From: Dehalococcoidia bacterium | GTDB taxonomy: Bacteria; Chloroflexota; Dehalococcoidia; GIF9; UBA5629 | DNA length: 16,406 nucleotides | NCBI GenBank assembly: GCA_007280145.1 | Contig: QYPU01000032.1 | Location: 1-16,406, forward strand | Reading direction: 5' to 3' | Shown here: positions 1 through 6,942 of the stretch, one piece after another | How the letters are laid out: each line of letters begins with the position of its first letter | Position numbering within the stretch: position 1 is the stretch's first letter | Notes under the pieces: model-generated | Databases searched by the model: none | What the model was told of the DNA's origin: nothing | Seen by the model: only the letters and a program-made list of their open reading frames with translations | Program-made: the position numbers and the translations under genes

Positions 1-134
1 ACCACCTCTGACCAGCGCTTGCCATAAACTTGAACAGAATTTAGGCCTTTCTCATTAACGCCCTCGTTTATGTAATCACTACAATAATTTAAGCCTATCG
101 ATTCCTTAAATAATTGGGCAAAGTCAATACGCAT
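1..134 (-). CDS. N-terminal part of an unidentified protein, cut by the left window edge
   Basis: On the minus strand an ATG at 134-132 opens a frame that stays open to the window edge (44 codons plus 2 bases). It starts MRIDFAQLFKES and continues through a stretch reading GLNSVQVYGKRWSEV. A short AGGA precedes the ATG, and the upstream in-frame triplet is a stop, so the start is well defined. A near-consensus promoter on the same strand (166-195) would give a leader of about 25 bases, which supports a real gene. The N-terminal pattern faintly recalls Nif3/YbgI dinuclear-metal proteins (an 'NGLQVEG'-like segment), but too little is visible to assign a family. It is divergent from the M20 amidohydrolase gene. 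Confidence 0.6.
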   Translation of the reverse strand, partial: MRIDFAQLFKESIGLNYCSDYINEGVNEKGLNSVQVYGKRWSEV

Positions 135-165
135 TTTCCTACATCCAGATTTACAAAGTTGACTC

Positions 166-195
166 ATTATAAGTTGAGCTATTTTCAAATGTCAA
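166..195 (-). promoter_or_regulatory. sigma70-type promoter of the left-edge gene
   Basis: Read on the minus strand, TTGACA (195-190) and TATAAT (171-166) are separated by 18 bases. Both hexamers match consensus exactly. Transcription would start near 159, about 25 bases before the ATG at 134. Confidence 0.75.
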
Positions 196-266
196 GCTAT
201 AGCTACCGTTATCAGCGAGAAGTAACTTTTTAACAGGTGATTCTAGAATATCCCTGGCTCTTGGGG

Positions 267-272
267 TATAAT
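267..272 (+). promoter_or_regulatory. -10 element of the M20 amidohydrolase gene
   Basis: A consensus TATAAT lies at 267-272. I see no convincing -35 hexamer at 16-19 bases upstream. A start site near 279 would leave a leader of about 20 bases containing the AGGGAG ribosome binding site at 283-288. This argues against using the TTG at 272, which overlaps the -10 box, as the start codon. Confidence 0.5.
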
Positions 273-298
273 TGCTACTTACAGGGAGCAATGCCAAA

Positions 299-1522
299 AT
301 GGTGAAAAAGGGGTTGACGAAGGCAGGACTAAAAGCAGAGATAATTAAACAAGTAGAGTACCACCGTCATGAACTTATTGAATTAAGCCTCAAGATTCAC
401 GCTAATCCCGAGATAGGTTTCAAGGAGGAAAAGGCTTTAGCTTGGCTAACCAGTTATCTCGAGAAAAATGGGTTCCAGATAGAAAAAGGCATAGGAGGCT
501 TGCCTACCGCTTTCAAAGCAGTCTATGGCAGTGGCAAGCCAGTGATTGCTTTGCTCGCTGAGTATGATGCCTTACCTGAAGTTGGACATGCCTGTGGACA
601 CAATATAATAGCCGCCTCAGCAATAGGAGCTGGTGTGGCTAGCAAATACATCGTCGATAACTGCAATGGGACGGTTGCTATTTTGGGTACTCCCGCAGAG
701 GAGTTCTTTGGCGGTAAGGTAATCATGTTGAAAGCCGGAGTCTTTGATGGGATGGATGCAGCTATGATAGTACATCCAGGAACACGCAATATGGTGACTA
801 CCGAAGCCCTCGCTTGCATTAGCCTGGAAATTGAATTCTTTGGTAAAGCAGCGCATGCCGCTGCCCATCCTGAGCAAGGAGTCAATGCTCTAGAAGCCAT
901 GATTTTAGCTTTCAATGCTTTGAACTCGCTCCGCCAACATGTCAAAGATAAAGTTCGTATTCATGGTATAATTACCCATGGTGGTGAGGCTGCCAATGTA
1001 GTGCCGGCATACTCCGCAGCTAAATTACTAGTCCGTGCTCCGGATACTGCCTACCTTGACGAACTAAAACAAAAGGTTCTACACTGTTTCAACGGAGCAT
1101 CGCTAGCTACCGGGGCACAATTGGACTACAAGTGGGGGGGAATAGTCTACGCTCCAATGAGCAATCACTTGGGCTTAGCACGGCTCTTCTCACAAAATCT
1201 AGAATCTTTGGGCCGCAGAGTGGAACCTTTTGAGACTCGATTCGGTTTCGGTAGCACCGATGTAGGTAATGTCAGCCAAGTTATACCTACTATTCATCCC
1301 ACGGTTGCCATCGCCTCTCCTGGCATATCATTGCACTCAGCAGACTTCGCGCTAGCTGCTGCCTCCGAGGAAGGACATAAGGGACTATTAGATGCGGCCA
1401 AAGCTCTGGCCATGACAATCGCTGACCTTCTCAGTGAACCCGAAGTATTAGTTAAAGTCAAAGAGGAGTTTTCTAAACAGTCATTGCAACAGAGGAACAC
1501 CAACCAGCTGAGACAGATATAA
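299..1522 (+). CDS. M20-family metallo-amidohydrolase (peptidase M20D / AbgB-like)
   Basis: This is a predicted cytoplasmic zinc amidohydrolase of 407 residues, typical for the M20D group (aminoacyl hydrolases, p-aminobenzoyl-glutamate hydrolase subunits). Family signatures are visible: the GHACGHN metal-binding motif at residues 95-102 (H97, H101), the catalytic/metal glutamate pair E134-E135 in a PAEEF context, H159 in an HPG motif, and the C-terminal metal histidine H346 in SLHSAD. The residues between about 180 and 290 match the lid/dimerisation domain. The frame opens further upstream at TTG 272, but that codon sits inside a -10 box. ATG 299 has AGGGAG 10 bases before it, so I chose it. 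The natural substrate cannot be read from the sequence; folate-breakdown products or N-acyl amino acids are possibilities. It is transcribed alone, divergent from the left-edge gene. Confidence 0.9.
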   Translation: MVKKGLTKAGLKAEIIKQVEYHRHELIELSLKIHANPEIGFKEEKALAWLTSYLEKNGFQIEKGIGGLPTAFKAVYGSGKPVIALLAEYDALPEVGHACGHNIIAASAIGAGVASKYIVDNCNGTVAILGTPAEEFFGGKVIMLKAGVFDGMDAAMIVHPGTRNMVTTEALACISLEIEFFGKAAHAAAHPEQGVNALEAMILAFNALNSLRQHVKDKVRIHGIITHGGEAANVVPAYSAAKLLVRAPDTAYLDELKQKVLHCFNGASLATGAQLDYKWGGIVYAPMSNHLGLARLFSQNLESLGRRVEPFETRFGFGSTDVGNVSQVIPTIHPTVAIASPGISLHSADFALAAASEEGHKGLLDAAKALAMTIADLLSEPEVLVKVKEEFSKQSLQQRNTNQLRQI

Positions 1523-1546
1523 ATGGAAAGTATTCGGTAATTATTA

Positions 1547-1577
1547 TTGGCAGGGACTTAAGAAAACCTGATATTAT
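1547..1577 (+). promoter_or_regulatory. weak promoter candidate for the rplI-dnaB cluster
   Basis: TTGGCA (1547-1552) is followed after 19 bases by TATTAT (1572-1577), with TATAAC overlapping at 1575-1580. The spacing is long, so this is a candidate only. It lies in the 113-base gap between the amidohydrolase gene and rplI, where a promoter for the replication cluster would be expected. Confidence 0.25.
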
Positions 1578-1598
1578 AACTCTACCGGCATAGGAGTT
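1578..1598 (+). other. small inverted repeat in the rplI leader
   Basis: AACTC-TA at 1578-1584 can pair with TA-(bulged G)-GAGTT at 1591-1598 around a six-base loop. There is no T-tract after it, so it is not a standard terminator. It would lie at the 5' end of the rplI mRNA. A regulatory role is speculative. Confidence 0.25.
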
Positions 1599-1635
1599 GT
1601 TAAATTAACTAGTAGCGAGGTAATCAATAAAAGTA

Positions 1636-2088
1636 ATGAAGGTTGTTTTTTTAAAGGACATATCAACTAAAGGGAAAAGGGGGGAGATACGAGATGTAGC
1701 CAATGGCTATGCTAGAAACTTCCTTTTTCCTCGAGGATTAGCTATGCCAGCAACAGCAGGAGCTATTAAGATAGCTAAAGTTCAGTCTGAAGAGAAGTCA
1801 CAACGTCAAGCTCGTCAGCAAGAGGAGATAAACGAACTGATTCAGCAATTGGAAGCGAAAGAGTTACACCTCAAGGCTCGGGCAGGTGCTAAAGGTCGTC
1901 TTCATGGTGCTATTACTAGTGCTGACATAGCTCATGGGCTCTCGCAGCTTGTTAACATCGAAATTGACAAGAAAAAAATTGAGCTAGACGAACCATTACA
2001 TCACCTAGGCAGCTATGAAGTAACAATCAGCTTAGCCAAAGGCTCAGAAGCCAGGCTCAAGGTAGTCATTGAAGAAGAGGAGAAATGA
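1636..2088 (+). CDS. rplI: 50S ribosomal protein L9
   Basis: Ribosomal protein L9 binds domain V of 23S rRNA near the L1 stalk and helps maintain the reading frame. The 150-residue length is normal for the family. The N-terminal domain is highly recognisable: MKVVFLKDISTKGKRGEI, then the signature NGYARNFLFPRGLA at about residues 28-41. A long charged connecting helix (about 50-80) and the C-terminal domain (about 80-148, with KGRLHGAIT) follow. The start is fixed by the conserved MKV N-terminus. The nearest purine-rich site, GAGG at 1617-1620, is about 15 bases away, longer than usual, so initiation may be modest. The stop overlaps the dnaB start (ATGA, 2085-2088), indicating translational coupling. 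rplI followed by dnaB is a common bacterial arrangement. Confidence 0.96.
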   Translation: MKVVFLKDISTKGKRGEIRDVANGYARNFLFPRGLAMPATAGAIKIAKVQSEEKSQRQARQQEEINELIQQLEAKELHLKARAGAKGRLHGAITSADIAHGLSQLVNIEIDKKKIELDEPLHHLGSYEVTISLAKGSEARLKVVIEEEEK

Positions 2089-3458
2089 ATAGCGAAAACT
2101 TACCCCCACACGACATCGAAGCCGAAAAGGCAGTAATTGGCTCTCTCCTTGTTGACAGCGAAGCTATATTCAAAATTACCACCTTCCTCGGACCTGAAGA
2201 CTTTTCCGCACAGGAAAATCAATGGCTTTACGACGCTTGCCTTAGCCTTTACCAGCGTAATGAGGCTATAAATCAGATAACTGTAGCCCGCGAACTAGCT
2301 CAGCGAAGCAAATTAGAAGAGGTCGGCGGAGCTGCTTATTTAAGTCATCTGGTATCTATAGTACCTACATCTCTCCATATTGAATATTATGCTCAGATTG
2401 TATCCAGACTTGCTACAATGCGGCGACTAATCAGCGCTGCTAGCCAGATTTCCGCTATTGGCTATCAAGCTGATGCCGACGTTGATGCTGCTCTCGGTAA
2501 CGCAGAGGACATCCTCTTCAAGGTAAGACATCGACAGAGTCATTGGGACTTCGTTCCCATCCAGCAAGTTCTCAGTCAGTATTTTGAGGAGACAGGGCCA
2601 GCCCCATCGGGTGAAGAAGAGATTCCACATATTCTCACCAACTTTACCGCTATAGATGATCTCTTAGGCGGCCTACAGCGTTCTGACCTGATTGTTATTG
2701 GTGCTAGGCCAAGCTCAGGCAAGACCGGCTTGGCCCTCAATATTGCTAGGAACGCAGCTATTAACCAGAAAGCCTGTATTGCCCTATTTAGTCTAGAAAT
2801 GTCAAGACAAGACGTTGTCCGACGCCTTCTAGCTAGTGAGGCTAATGTAGATTGCCAACATGTCCGCCTGGGGCTCTATACTGAGGGGGAAGAGAGAAGA
2901 ATTATGGAAGCCAGCGGCATCCTTTCAGAAGCAGCCATCTATGTAGATGACTCACCTCAACTACGAGCAATAGAAATACGAAGCAAGGCACGGCGCCTTG
3001 ACTTCGAACACAATATTAACCTAGTTATTGTCGATTATCTCCAACTAATACGGGGGGAAACTAGGCGCGACAATCGAGTGCAGGAGCTCAGTGAGATAAC
3101 GCGCTCGCTGAAGGCACTTGCCCGTGAGATAGAGGCACCAGTGTTAGTTTTATCGCAACTTAGCCGAGCTATAGAGTGGCGGACATCTCATAAACCCCAG
3201 CTCGCTGACCTGAGAGATAGCGGTAGCATCGAGCAAGATGCTGATGTGGTTATGTTTATCTCTCGAGAGGAAATGTATTTTAGCGAAGAAGAATGGAAAA
3301 AAAATCATGATATCGAGATTGAGCCTTATCCTAGGGGTATTGCCGATATCCTTATAGCCAAACACCGCAATGGCCCTATCGGTGAGGCTAAACTACGTTT
3401 TGTCCCTAGAACTGCCAAATTCGAAGAGTTAGCAACTGAGCTAAGCCCAACTTCCTAA
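2085..3458 (+). CDS. dnaB: replicative DNA helicase DnaB
   Basis: This is the hexameric 5'-3' helicase that unwinds DNA at the replication fork; 457 residues is the usual length. The N-terminal domain (about residues 5-105, PPHDIEAEKAVIGSLL) is the DnaG-interacting helical collar. The C-terminal RecA-like domain (about 180-450) carries the Walker A motif GARPSSGKT at 206-214, the Walker B aspartate D317 in IVDYLQLI, the SQLSR segment, and DLRDSGSIEQDADVVMF. The C-terminal KHRNGPIG region belongs to the arginine-finger/DNA-loop area of the family. No intein or insertion is present. It overlaps rplI by 4 bases and is followed 28 bases later by a DnaD-like gene and then a loader-like ATPase, so helicase and likely loading factors are co-expressed. 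Confidence 0.97.
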   Translation: MNSENLPPHDIEAEKAVIGSLLVDSEAIFKITTFLGPEDFSAQENQWLYDACLSLYQRNEAINQITVARELAQRSKLEEVGGAAYLSHLVSIVPTSLHIEYYAQIVSRLATMRRLISAASQISAIGYQADADVDAALGNAEDILFKVRHRQSHWDFVPIQQVLSQYFEETGPAPSGEEEIPHILTNFTAIDDLLGGLQRSDLIVIGARPSSGKTGLALNIARNAAINQKACIALFSLEMSRQDVVRRLLASEANVDCQHVRLGLYTEGEERRIMEASGILSEAAIYVDDSPQLRAIEIRSKARRLDFEHNINLVIVDYLQLIRGETRRDNRVQELSEITRSLKALAREIEAPVLVLSQLSRAIEWRTSHKPQLADLRDSGSIEQDADVVMFISREEMYFSEEEWKKNHDIEIEPYPRGIADILIAKHRNGPIGEAKLRFVPRTAKFEELATELSPTS

Positions 3459-3486
3459 GAAATATCAAGGGACAGAGACAAAGAGC

Positions 3487-4209
3487 ATGACTAAGAAACT
3501 TTTTCCCGGTTTTCCAACAAGAGCAGAGGTTACCCCAATACCTACTGTGTTCTTCATCAGGGTAATGCCACTGATTGAAGATATTGCTGAACTAAAGACA
3601 ATACTGCACATTTTCTGGCTGCTCAGCCGTCGACGAGGCTACCCCCAGTTTGTAACTTATAACGAACTCCTGTCTGACCCCATCCTCATAAGCAGCATAG
3701 GGAAGGAAACAAAACCCGTAGATGAAAAGCTTCGTTACACACTGCAACTAGTTGTCCAACATGGCATCATGCTTCACTTAGAACTTGATAGAGACGGGGA
3801 GTCTGAAGACATTTATTTTATCAACACCGAAAGTGAAAAGAAAATAATCGATAAAATTCAACAAGGCAAGCTTGCGTTACCTGGCTTAATACCCAAGAAG
3901 GAGGTGACAGCCAAAACTGTGCCACCATCAGACATCTTTAGCCTCTATGAACAAAATATAGGTATGCTCACGCCAATAATTGCTGAGGAACTTCAGGAAG
4001 CTGAGAAACTTTACCCGGCAGCTTGGATTGAAAGTGCTTTTAAGGAAGCTGTTACTCTAAATAAGCGTAGCTGGAAGTATATTTCACGTATCTTAGAACG
4101 GTGGGCTATCGAGGGCAAAGATGATGGAAAACCTGGGAGAGATTTTAAAAGGGAAGGCGATCCTGACAAATACATCAGGGGCAAATACGGACACATGGTC
4201 AGGCGCTGA
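3487..4209 (+). CDS. DnaD-like primosome protein
   Basis: This 240-residue protein has a two-part layout resembling DnaD. The N-terminal half (about 1-110) looks like a winged-helix domain ('FWLLSRRRGYPQFVTYNELL'). The C-terminal half (about 150-215) matches the DnaD/DnaB2 domain ('IFSLYEQNIGMLTPIIAEEL' followed by W, 'SWKYISRILERW' near the end). The tail DPDKYIRGKYGH is of the kind seen in phage and bacterial DnaD proteins. In Firmicutes, DnaD remodels DNA and helps recruit the helicase loader at the origin and at restart sites. Placement between the helicase and a DnaC/DnaI-like ATPase fits that role. The ribosome binding site is weak (AAGAG just before the ATG). The exact function in this lineage is inferred. 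Confidence 0.82.
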   Translation: MTKKLFPGFPTRAEVTPIPTVFFIRVMPLIEDIAELKTILHIFWLLSRRRGYPQFVTYNELLSDPILISSIGKETKPVDEKLRYTLQLVVQHGIMLHLELDRDGESEDIYFINTESEKKIIDKIQQGKLALPGLIPKKEVTAKTVPPSDIFSLYEQNIGMLTPIIAEELQEAEKLYPAAWIESAFKEAVTLNKRSWKYISRILERWAIEGKDDGKPGRDFKREGDPDKYIRGKYGHMVRR

Positions 4210-4213
4210 GCCA

Positions 4214-5545
4214 GTGGACGAAAGCCTGGCCGATTCCACCTGCCCCCTGTGCAAAGGAGCTGGCTTTGTTCATCCTGTATCAGCGTCGGGGCATCCCGAT
4301 TTCAGTCGAGTCGTCCCATGCCAATGTATACATAAAGAACTAGAAAAGGAGAAGCTGACTCAGCTTCAGCAGTACAGCAACCTGGGCGCCTTATCCCGAC
4401 TCACTTTCGATAATCTTCTACCTGCAGGAAGACATGGCAAAACTGTGTCACAACAATACTTCACACAAGCTTACGAAGCAGCTAAGTCCTTTGCTAGTAA
4501 CCCCATAGGATGGCTAATCTTGATTGGACCAAGTGGCTGCGGTAAGACACACTTGTCCTGCGCCATTGCTAATCACCGTCTAAGCCTAGCTCAACCTGTT
4601 TACTACATAGGGGTTGCCGACCTGCTAGAGCATCTTATGTCTGCCTACAACTCTAGCAGCGATATCACTCATGATGAGTTGCTCGAACAGGTAAAGAACA
4701 CCCCCTTTCTAGTCTTAGATGACTTGACTATGACAGTTACCACTCCTTGGGCAAAAGGAAAATTAGAACAGCTGCTTGATTTTCGTTTCAATAGTCAATT
4801 GCCTACAGTAATCACCACCGATGTACCAATCGAAGAACTTGACAAGAGCTTGCGAGGACATTTGACCGACCCTGAACTATGCCAAATATGTGTAATCCAA
4901 GAAGAATCTTCACTGCCTTCAGAACACCTTGGGAGCTTAGAACTAGAGTTATTACGAAAAATGTCCTTCAAAAACTTTGATTACAAGCGATTGAACCTAC
5001 CGCCTGAGCAACGCCAGAACCTAGAGCAGGCCTTCCGCACTGCCCTTAATTTTGCTCAATGTCCCCAAGACTGGCTGATATTACAAGGGGCCAACGGCTG
5101 CGGCAAAACACATCTGGCAGCTGCAATCGCCAATCACCTCCGTCAAGCAGGCAAACCAGTTCTGTTTATCGTAGTCACTGACCTCCTTGACCACTTACGC
5201 TCCACTTTTAGCCCTGAAAGCAGAGTTTCATACGATAAGCTCTTCGAGAAAATTAAGAGGGCTCCGGTACTCATTCTCGATGATTTCGGTGAACAATCAG
5301 CCACGCCATGGGCTCAAGAAAAGCTCTATCAACTGATTAACTATCGGTATAATGCCAGATTAGCCACAGTTATTACCACCTGTCTTACCTTAGATGAGAT
5401 TGAAAATCGCATCAGTTCCCGAATGGTTGACCCTAGCCTGAGCCTTGTCTTTAACATCATGGCTCCTGATTACCGGGGTGACACAAGAGCAGCTCGGGAA
5501 GCTAAATCCCAGCAGCGATATCTACGGCGGGGTCGTTCATCTTAG
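4214..5545 (+). CDS. helicase-loader-like protein with two tandem DnaC/DnaI-type AAA+ domains
   Basis: This 443-residue protein appears to be an internal duplication of a DnaC/DnaI/IstB-type ATPase. An N-terminal zinc-binding-like patch (CPLC, then CQC) is followed by AAA+ domain 1 (P-loop GPSGCGKTH at 105-113, Walker B D169-D170) and AAA+ domain 2 (P-loop GANGCGKTH at 292-300, Walker B D356-D357). Residues 108-171 and 295-358 align without gaps, 32 of 64 identical. Domain 2 keeps the DDFGE segment after Walker B and an arginine-finger candidate R403 (SSRMVDP). Domain 1 has DDLTM and a histidine (H216) where R403 aligns, so it may bind but not hydrolyse ATP. I chose GTG 4214, 4 bases after the DnaD-like gene. 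ATG 4121, with GAGGG just upstream, would add 31 residues but overlap that gene by 89 bases. Likely role: loading DnaB. Confidence 0.85.
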   Translation: MDESLADSTCPLCKGAGFVHPVSASGHPDFSRVVPCQCIHKELEKEKLTQLQQYSNLGALSRLTFDNLLPAGRHGKTVSQQYFTQAYEAAKSFASNPIGWLILIGPSGCGKTHLSCAIANHRLSLAQPVYYIGVADLLEHLMSAYNSSSDITHDELLEQVKNTPFLVLDDLTMTVTTPWAKGKLEQLLDFRFNSQLPTVITTDVPIEELDKSLRGHLTDPELCQICVIQEESSLPSEHLGSLELELLRKMSFKNFDYKRLNLPPEQRQNLEQAFRTALNFAQCPQDWLILQGANGCGKTHLAAAIANHLRQAGKPVLFIVVTDLLDHLRSTFSPESRVSYDKLFEKIKRAPVLILDDFGEQSATPWAQEKLYQLINYRYNARLATVITTCLTLDEIENRISSRMVDPSLSLVFNIMAPDYRGDTRAAREAKSQQRYLRRGRSS

Positions 5546-5549
5546 GCTA

Positions 5550-5578
5550 TTGTTAGTCGGAAGCTTTCCTGCTAAAAT
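5550..5578 (+). promoter_or_regulatory. promoter candidate for the HNH gene
   Basis: TTGTTA (5550-5555) and TAAAAT (5573-5578) are separated by 17 bases, just after the loader-like gene ends. It would give the HNH gene its own start site about 20 bases before its GTG codon. This rests on the motif match alone. Confidence 0.35.
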
Positions 5579-5604
5579 AACCTAGTTTAGCCAAGGACAA
5601 AGCA

Positions 5605-6108
5605 GTGACAAACTCACCAGTTCTAGTACTTAATCAGAACTACGAACCACTCAATATCTGCAAAGTGCGCCGGGCTATAGTTTTGCTGCTTTATGGCAAA
5701 GCTGAGGTTCTAGAAAATGGACAGGGTAATCTGCACTCCGTTAATAATGTTTTAGATATCCCTTCAGCGATTCGTCTAGTCTATTTCGTTAGGCGCCCAC
5801 GGCGACAGCGAAAACTGACCAAGATAGAAGTCTTCAACCGTGACCGATACACCTGCCAATATTGTAGCCAGGAAAGCAAAGAACTTACTCTAGACCATGT
5901 TATACCTAGACGGCGTGGTGGAGAGCATAGCTGGGAAAATGTAGTCAGTGCCTGCATACCTTGCAATCGCCGAAAAGCTGGGCGGACACCAGCCGAAGCC
6001 AGAATGCCCCTTCTCCACCAACCTAAGCCACCAAGCAATGATGGTTTCTACGTGCCTTACCAGTACCTTCGTAGCCACACAGAGTGGCAAAAATATCTCC
6101 CTCAATAG
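5605..6108 (+). CDS. HNH endonuclease family protein
   Basis: This 167-residue protein carries an HNH nuclease domain of the McrA-like, zinc-stabilised type at about residues 76-130. Visible are C84-x2-C87, the catalytic-type pair D97-H98 (LDHVIPRRRGG), N112 in ENVV, and C117-x2-C120-N-R-R-K. The N-terminal part (VLVLNQNYEPLNICKVRRA) is the conserved leader of a widespread standalone HNH family found in cyanobacteria, Chloroflexota and others. HNH domains cut or nick DNA with a divalent metal, but the cellular role of this family is not established. It starts at GTG with AAGGA 7 bases upstream. It follows the loader-like gene by 59 bases, and its stop directly abuts the stop of the convergent ricT gene. 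No toxin, methylase or integrase gene is adjacent. Confidence 0.88.
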   Translation: MTNSPVLVLNQNYEPLNICKVRRAIVLLLYGKAEVLENGQGNLHSVNNVLDIPSAIRLVYFVRRPRRQRKLTKIEVFNRDRYTCQYCSQESKELTLDHVIPRRRGGEHSWENVVSACIPCNRRKAGRTPAEARMPLLHQPKPPSNDGFYVPYQYLRSHTEWQKYLPQ

Positions 6109-6942
6109 CTATCTCTTCCTTCGTTGCCCGCTACCCGGTAGTTCTTTATCCCAAGTTACCTGGCTAAGAGGCAATTCCGCAGTAACTCCGGTCTCCAATT
6201 CAATCAATACCATTTCTTTCAACGGGTTATTGCCAACCACTTTAGCACTCCCCAAAGGCGTAGATACTTCCTGCCCCAACCCAGGCAACTTTTCCTTCAT
6301 GGCTCGGTATTGGTCATATTCATATCCCAGGCAACAAAGGAGTCGACCGCAAATACCCGAAGTTTTCATTGGGTTGAGCGCGATACCTTGCTCCTTCGCC
6401 ATCTTAATAGAAACCGGGGCAAAATCACAGAGGAAGGTAGTACAGCACAAGGAAAAACCACATTTACCTAAGCCACCAATTAACTTGGTTTCATCCCTAA
6501 CTCCAACTTGTCTTAATTCAACACGAGTTTTCAGGCTGTGACTTAACTCCCGGACTAGCTCACGAAAATCGACTCTTTTCTCAGCGCTAAAGAAAACGGT
6601 AAGATGGTTTCCATCTAGATTATATTGAGCCGAAATCGATTTCATCGGAAGGTTAAACTTCCCAATTAATTCTTGACACTTAGCCAGGGCTTCTCTGCTC
6701 CTTTCTTGCTGCTGCTGGGCGTGTTCTACATCCTCAGCCTGTGCCTTGCGGACTACAGGTTTCAGCGGCTCAGTGATATCACTAAATAAAACTTGCTTTG
6801 GGGAGATAACTACTTTCCCTAGCTCTTGGCCACGGCTGGTCTCAACTACCACGTAGTCACCTACCTCTACCTCATTATCGGCAGCATCAAAATAGTAGAC
6901 CTTACCAGCCTGGTGAAAACGAACTCCCACTATTTCTGACAT
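6109..6942 (-). CDS. ricT: PSP1-domain protein RicT/YaaT
   Basis: This 277-residue protein belongs to the PSP1 C-terminal domain family (Bacillus YaaT/RicT). An N-terminal beta-rich part (MSEIVGVRFHQAGKVYYF) leads into the PSP1 domain, which ends in a cysteine-rich block: C161, C166, C167 and C172 (KCGFSLCC), then C198, C203 and C204 (ICGRLLCC). In Bacillus, RicT works with RicA and RicF in a complex that binds [4Fe-4S] clusters and promotes mRNA processing by RNase Y. The cysteines here are consistent with cluster binding. The start codon overlaps the holB stop by one base (TAATG), so translation is likely coupled. holB followed by yaaT is also the Bacillus order, which supports the assignment. 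No ricA or ricF partner is visible in the window. Confidence 0.9.
   Translation of the reverse strand: MSEIVGVRFHQAGKVYYFDAADNEVEVGDYVVVETSRGQELGKVVISPKQVLFSDITEPLKPVVRKAQAEDVEHAQQQQERSREALAKCQELIGKFNLPMKSISAQYNLDGNHLTVFFSAEKRVDFRELVRELSHSLKTRVELRQVGVRDETKLIGGLGKCGFSLCCTTFLCDFAPVSIKMAKEQGIALNPMKTSGICGRLLCCLGYEYDQYRAMKEKLPGLGQEVSTPLGSAKVVGNNPLKEMVLIELETGVTAELPLSQVTWDKELPGSGQRRKR

Noticed and set aside
272..298. TTG 272 as the start of the amidohydrolase
   Set aside because: It overlaps the TATAAT box, so it would lie upstream of the likely transcription start. ATG 299 has a proper ribosome binding site.
4121..4213. Start of the loader-like gene at ATG 4121
   Set aside because: It has a decent GAGGG upstream but overlaps the conserved end of the DnaD-like gene by 89 bases, and the extra 31 residues look unlike a domain. 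GTG 4214 fits better, though the longer form is not excluded.
5571..5591. Terminator after the loader-like gene
   Set aside because: GCTAAA (5571-5576) can pair with TTTAGC (5586-5591), but the stem is weak and no T-tract follows on either strand.
5948..6541. 197-codon plus-strand ORF
   Set aside because: It overlaps the HNH gene in another frame and lies antisense to ricT, whose protein is clearly conserved. The translation has no recognisable domain.
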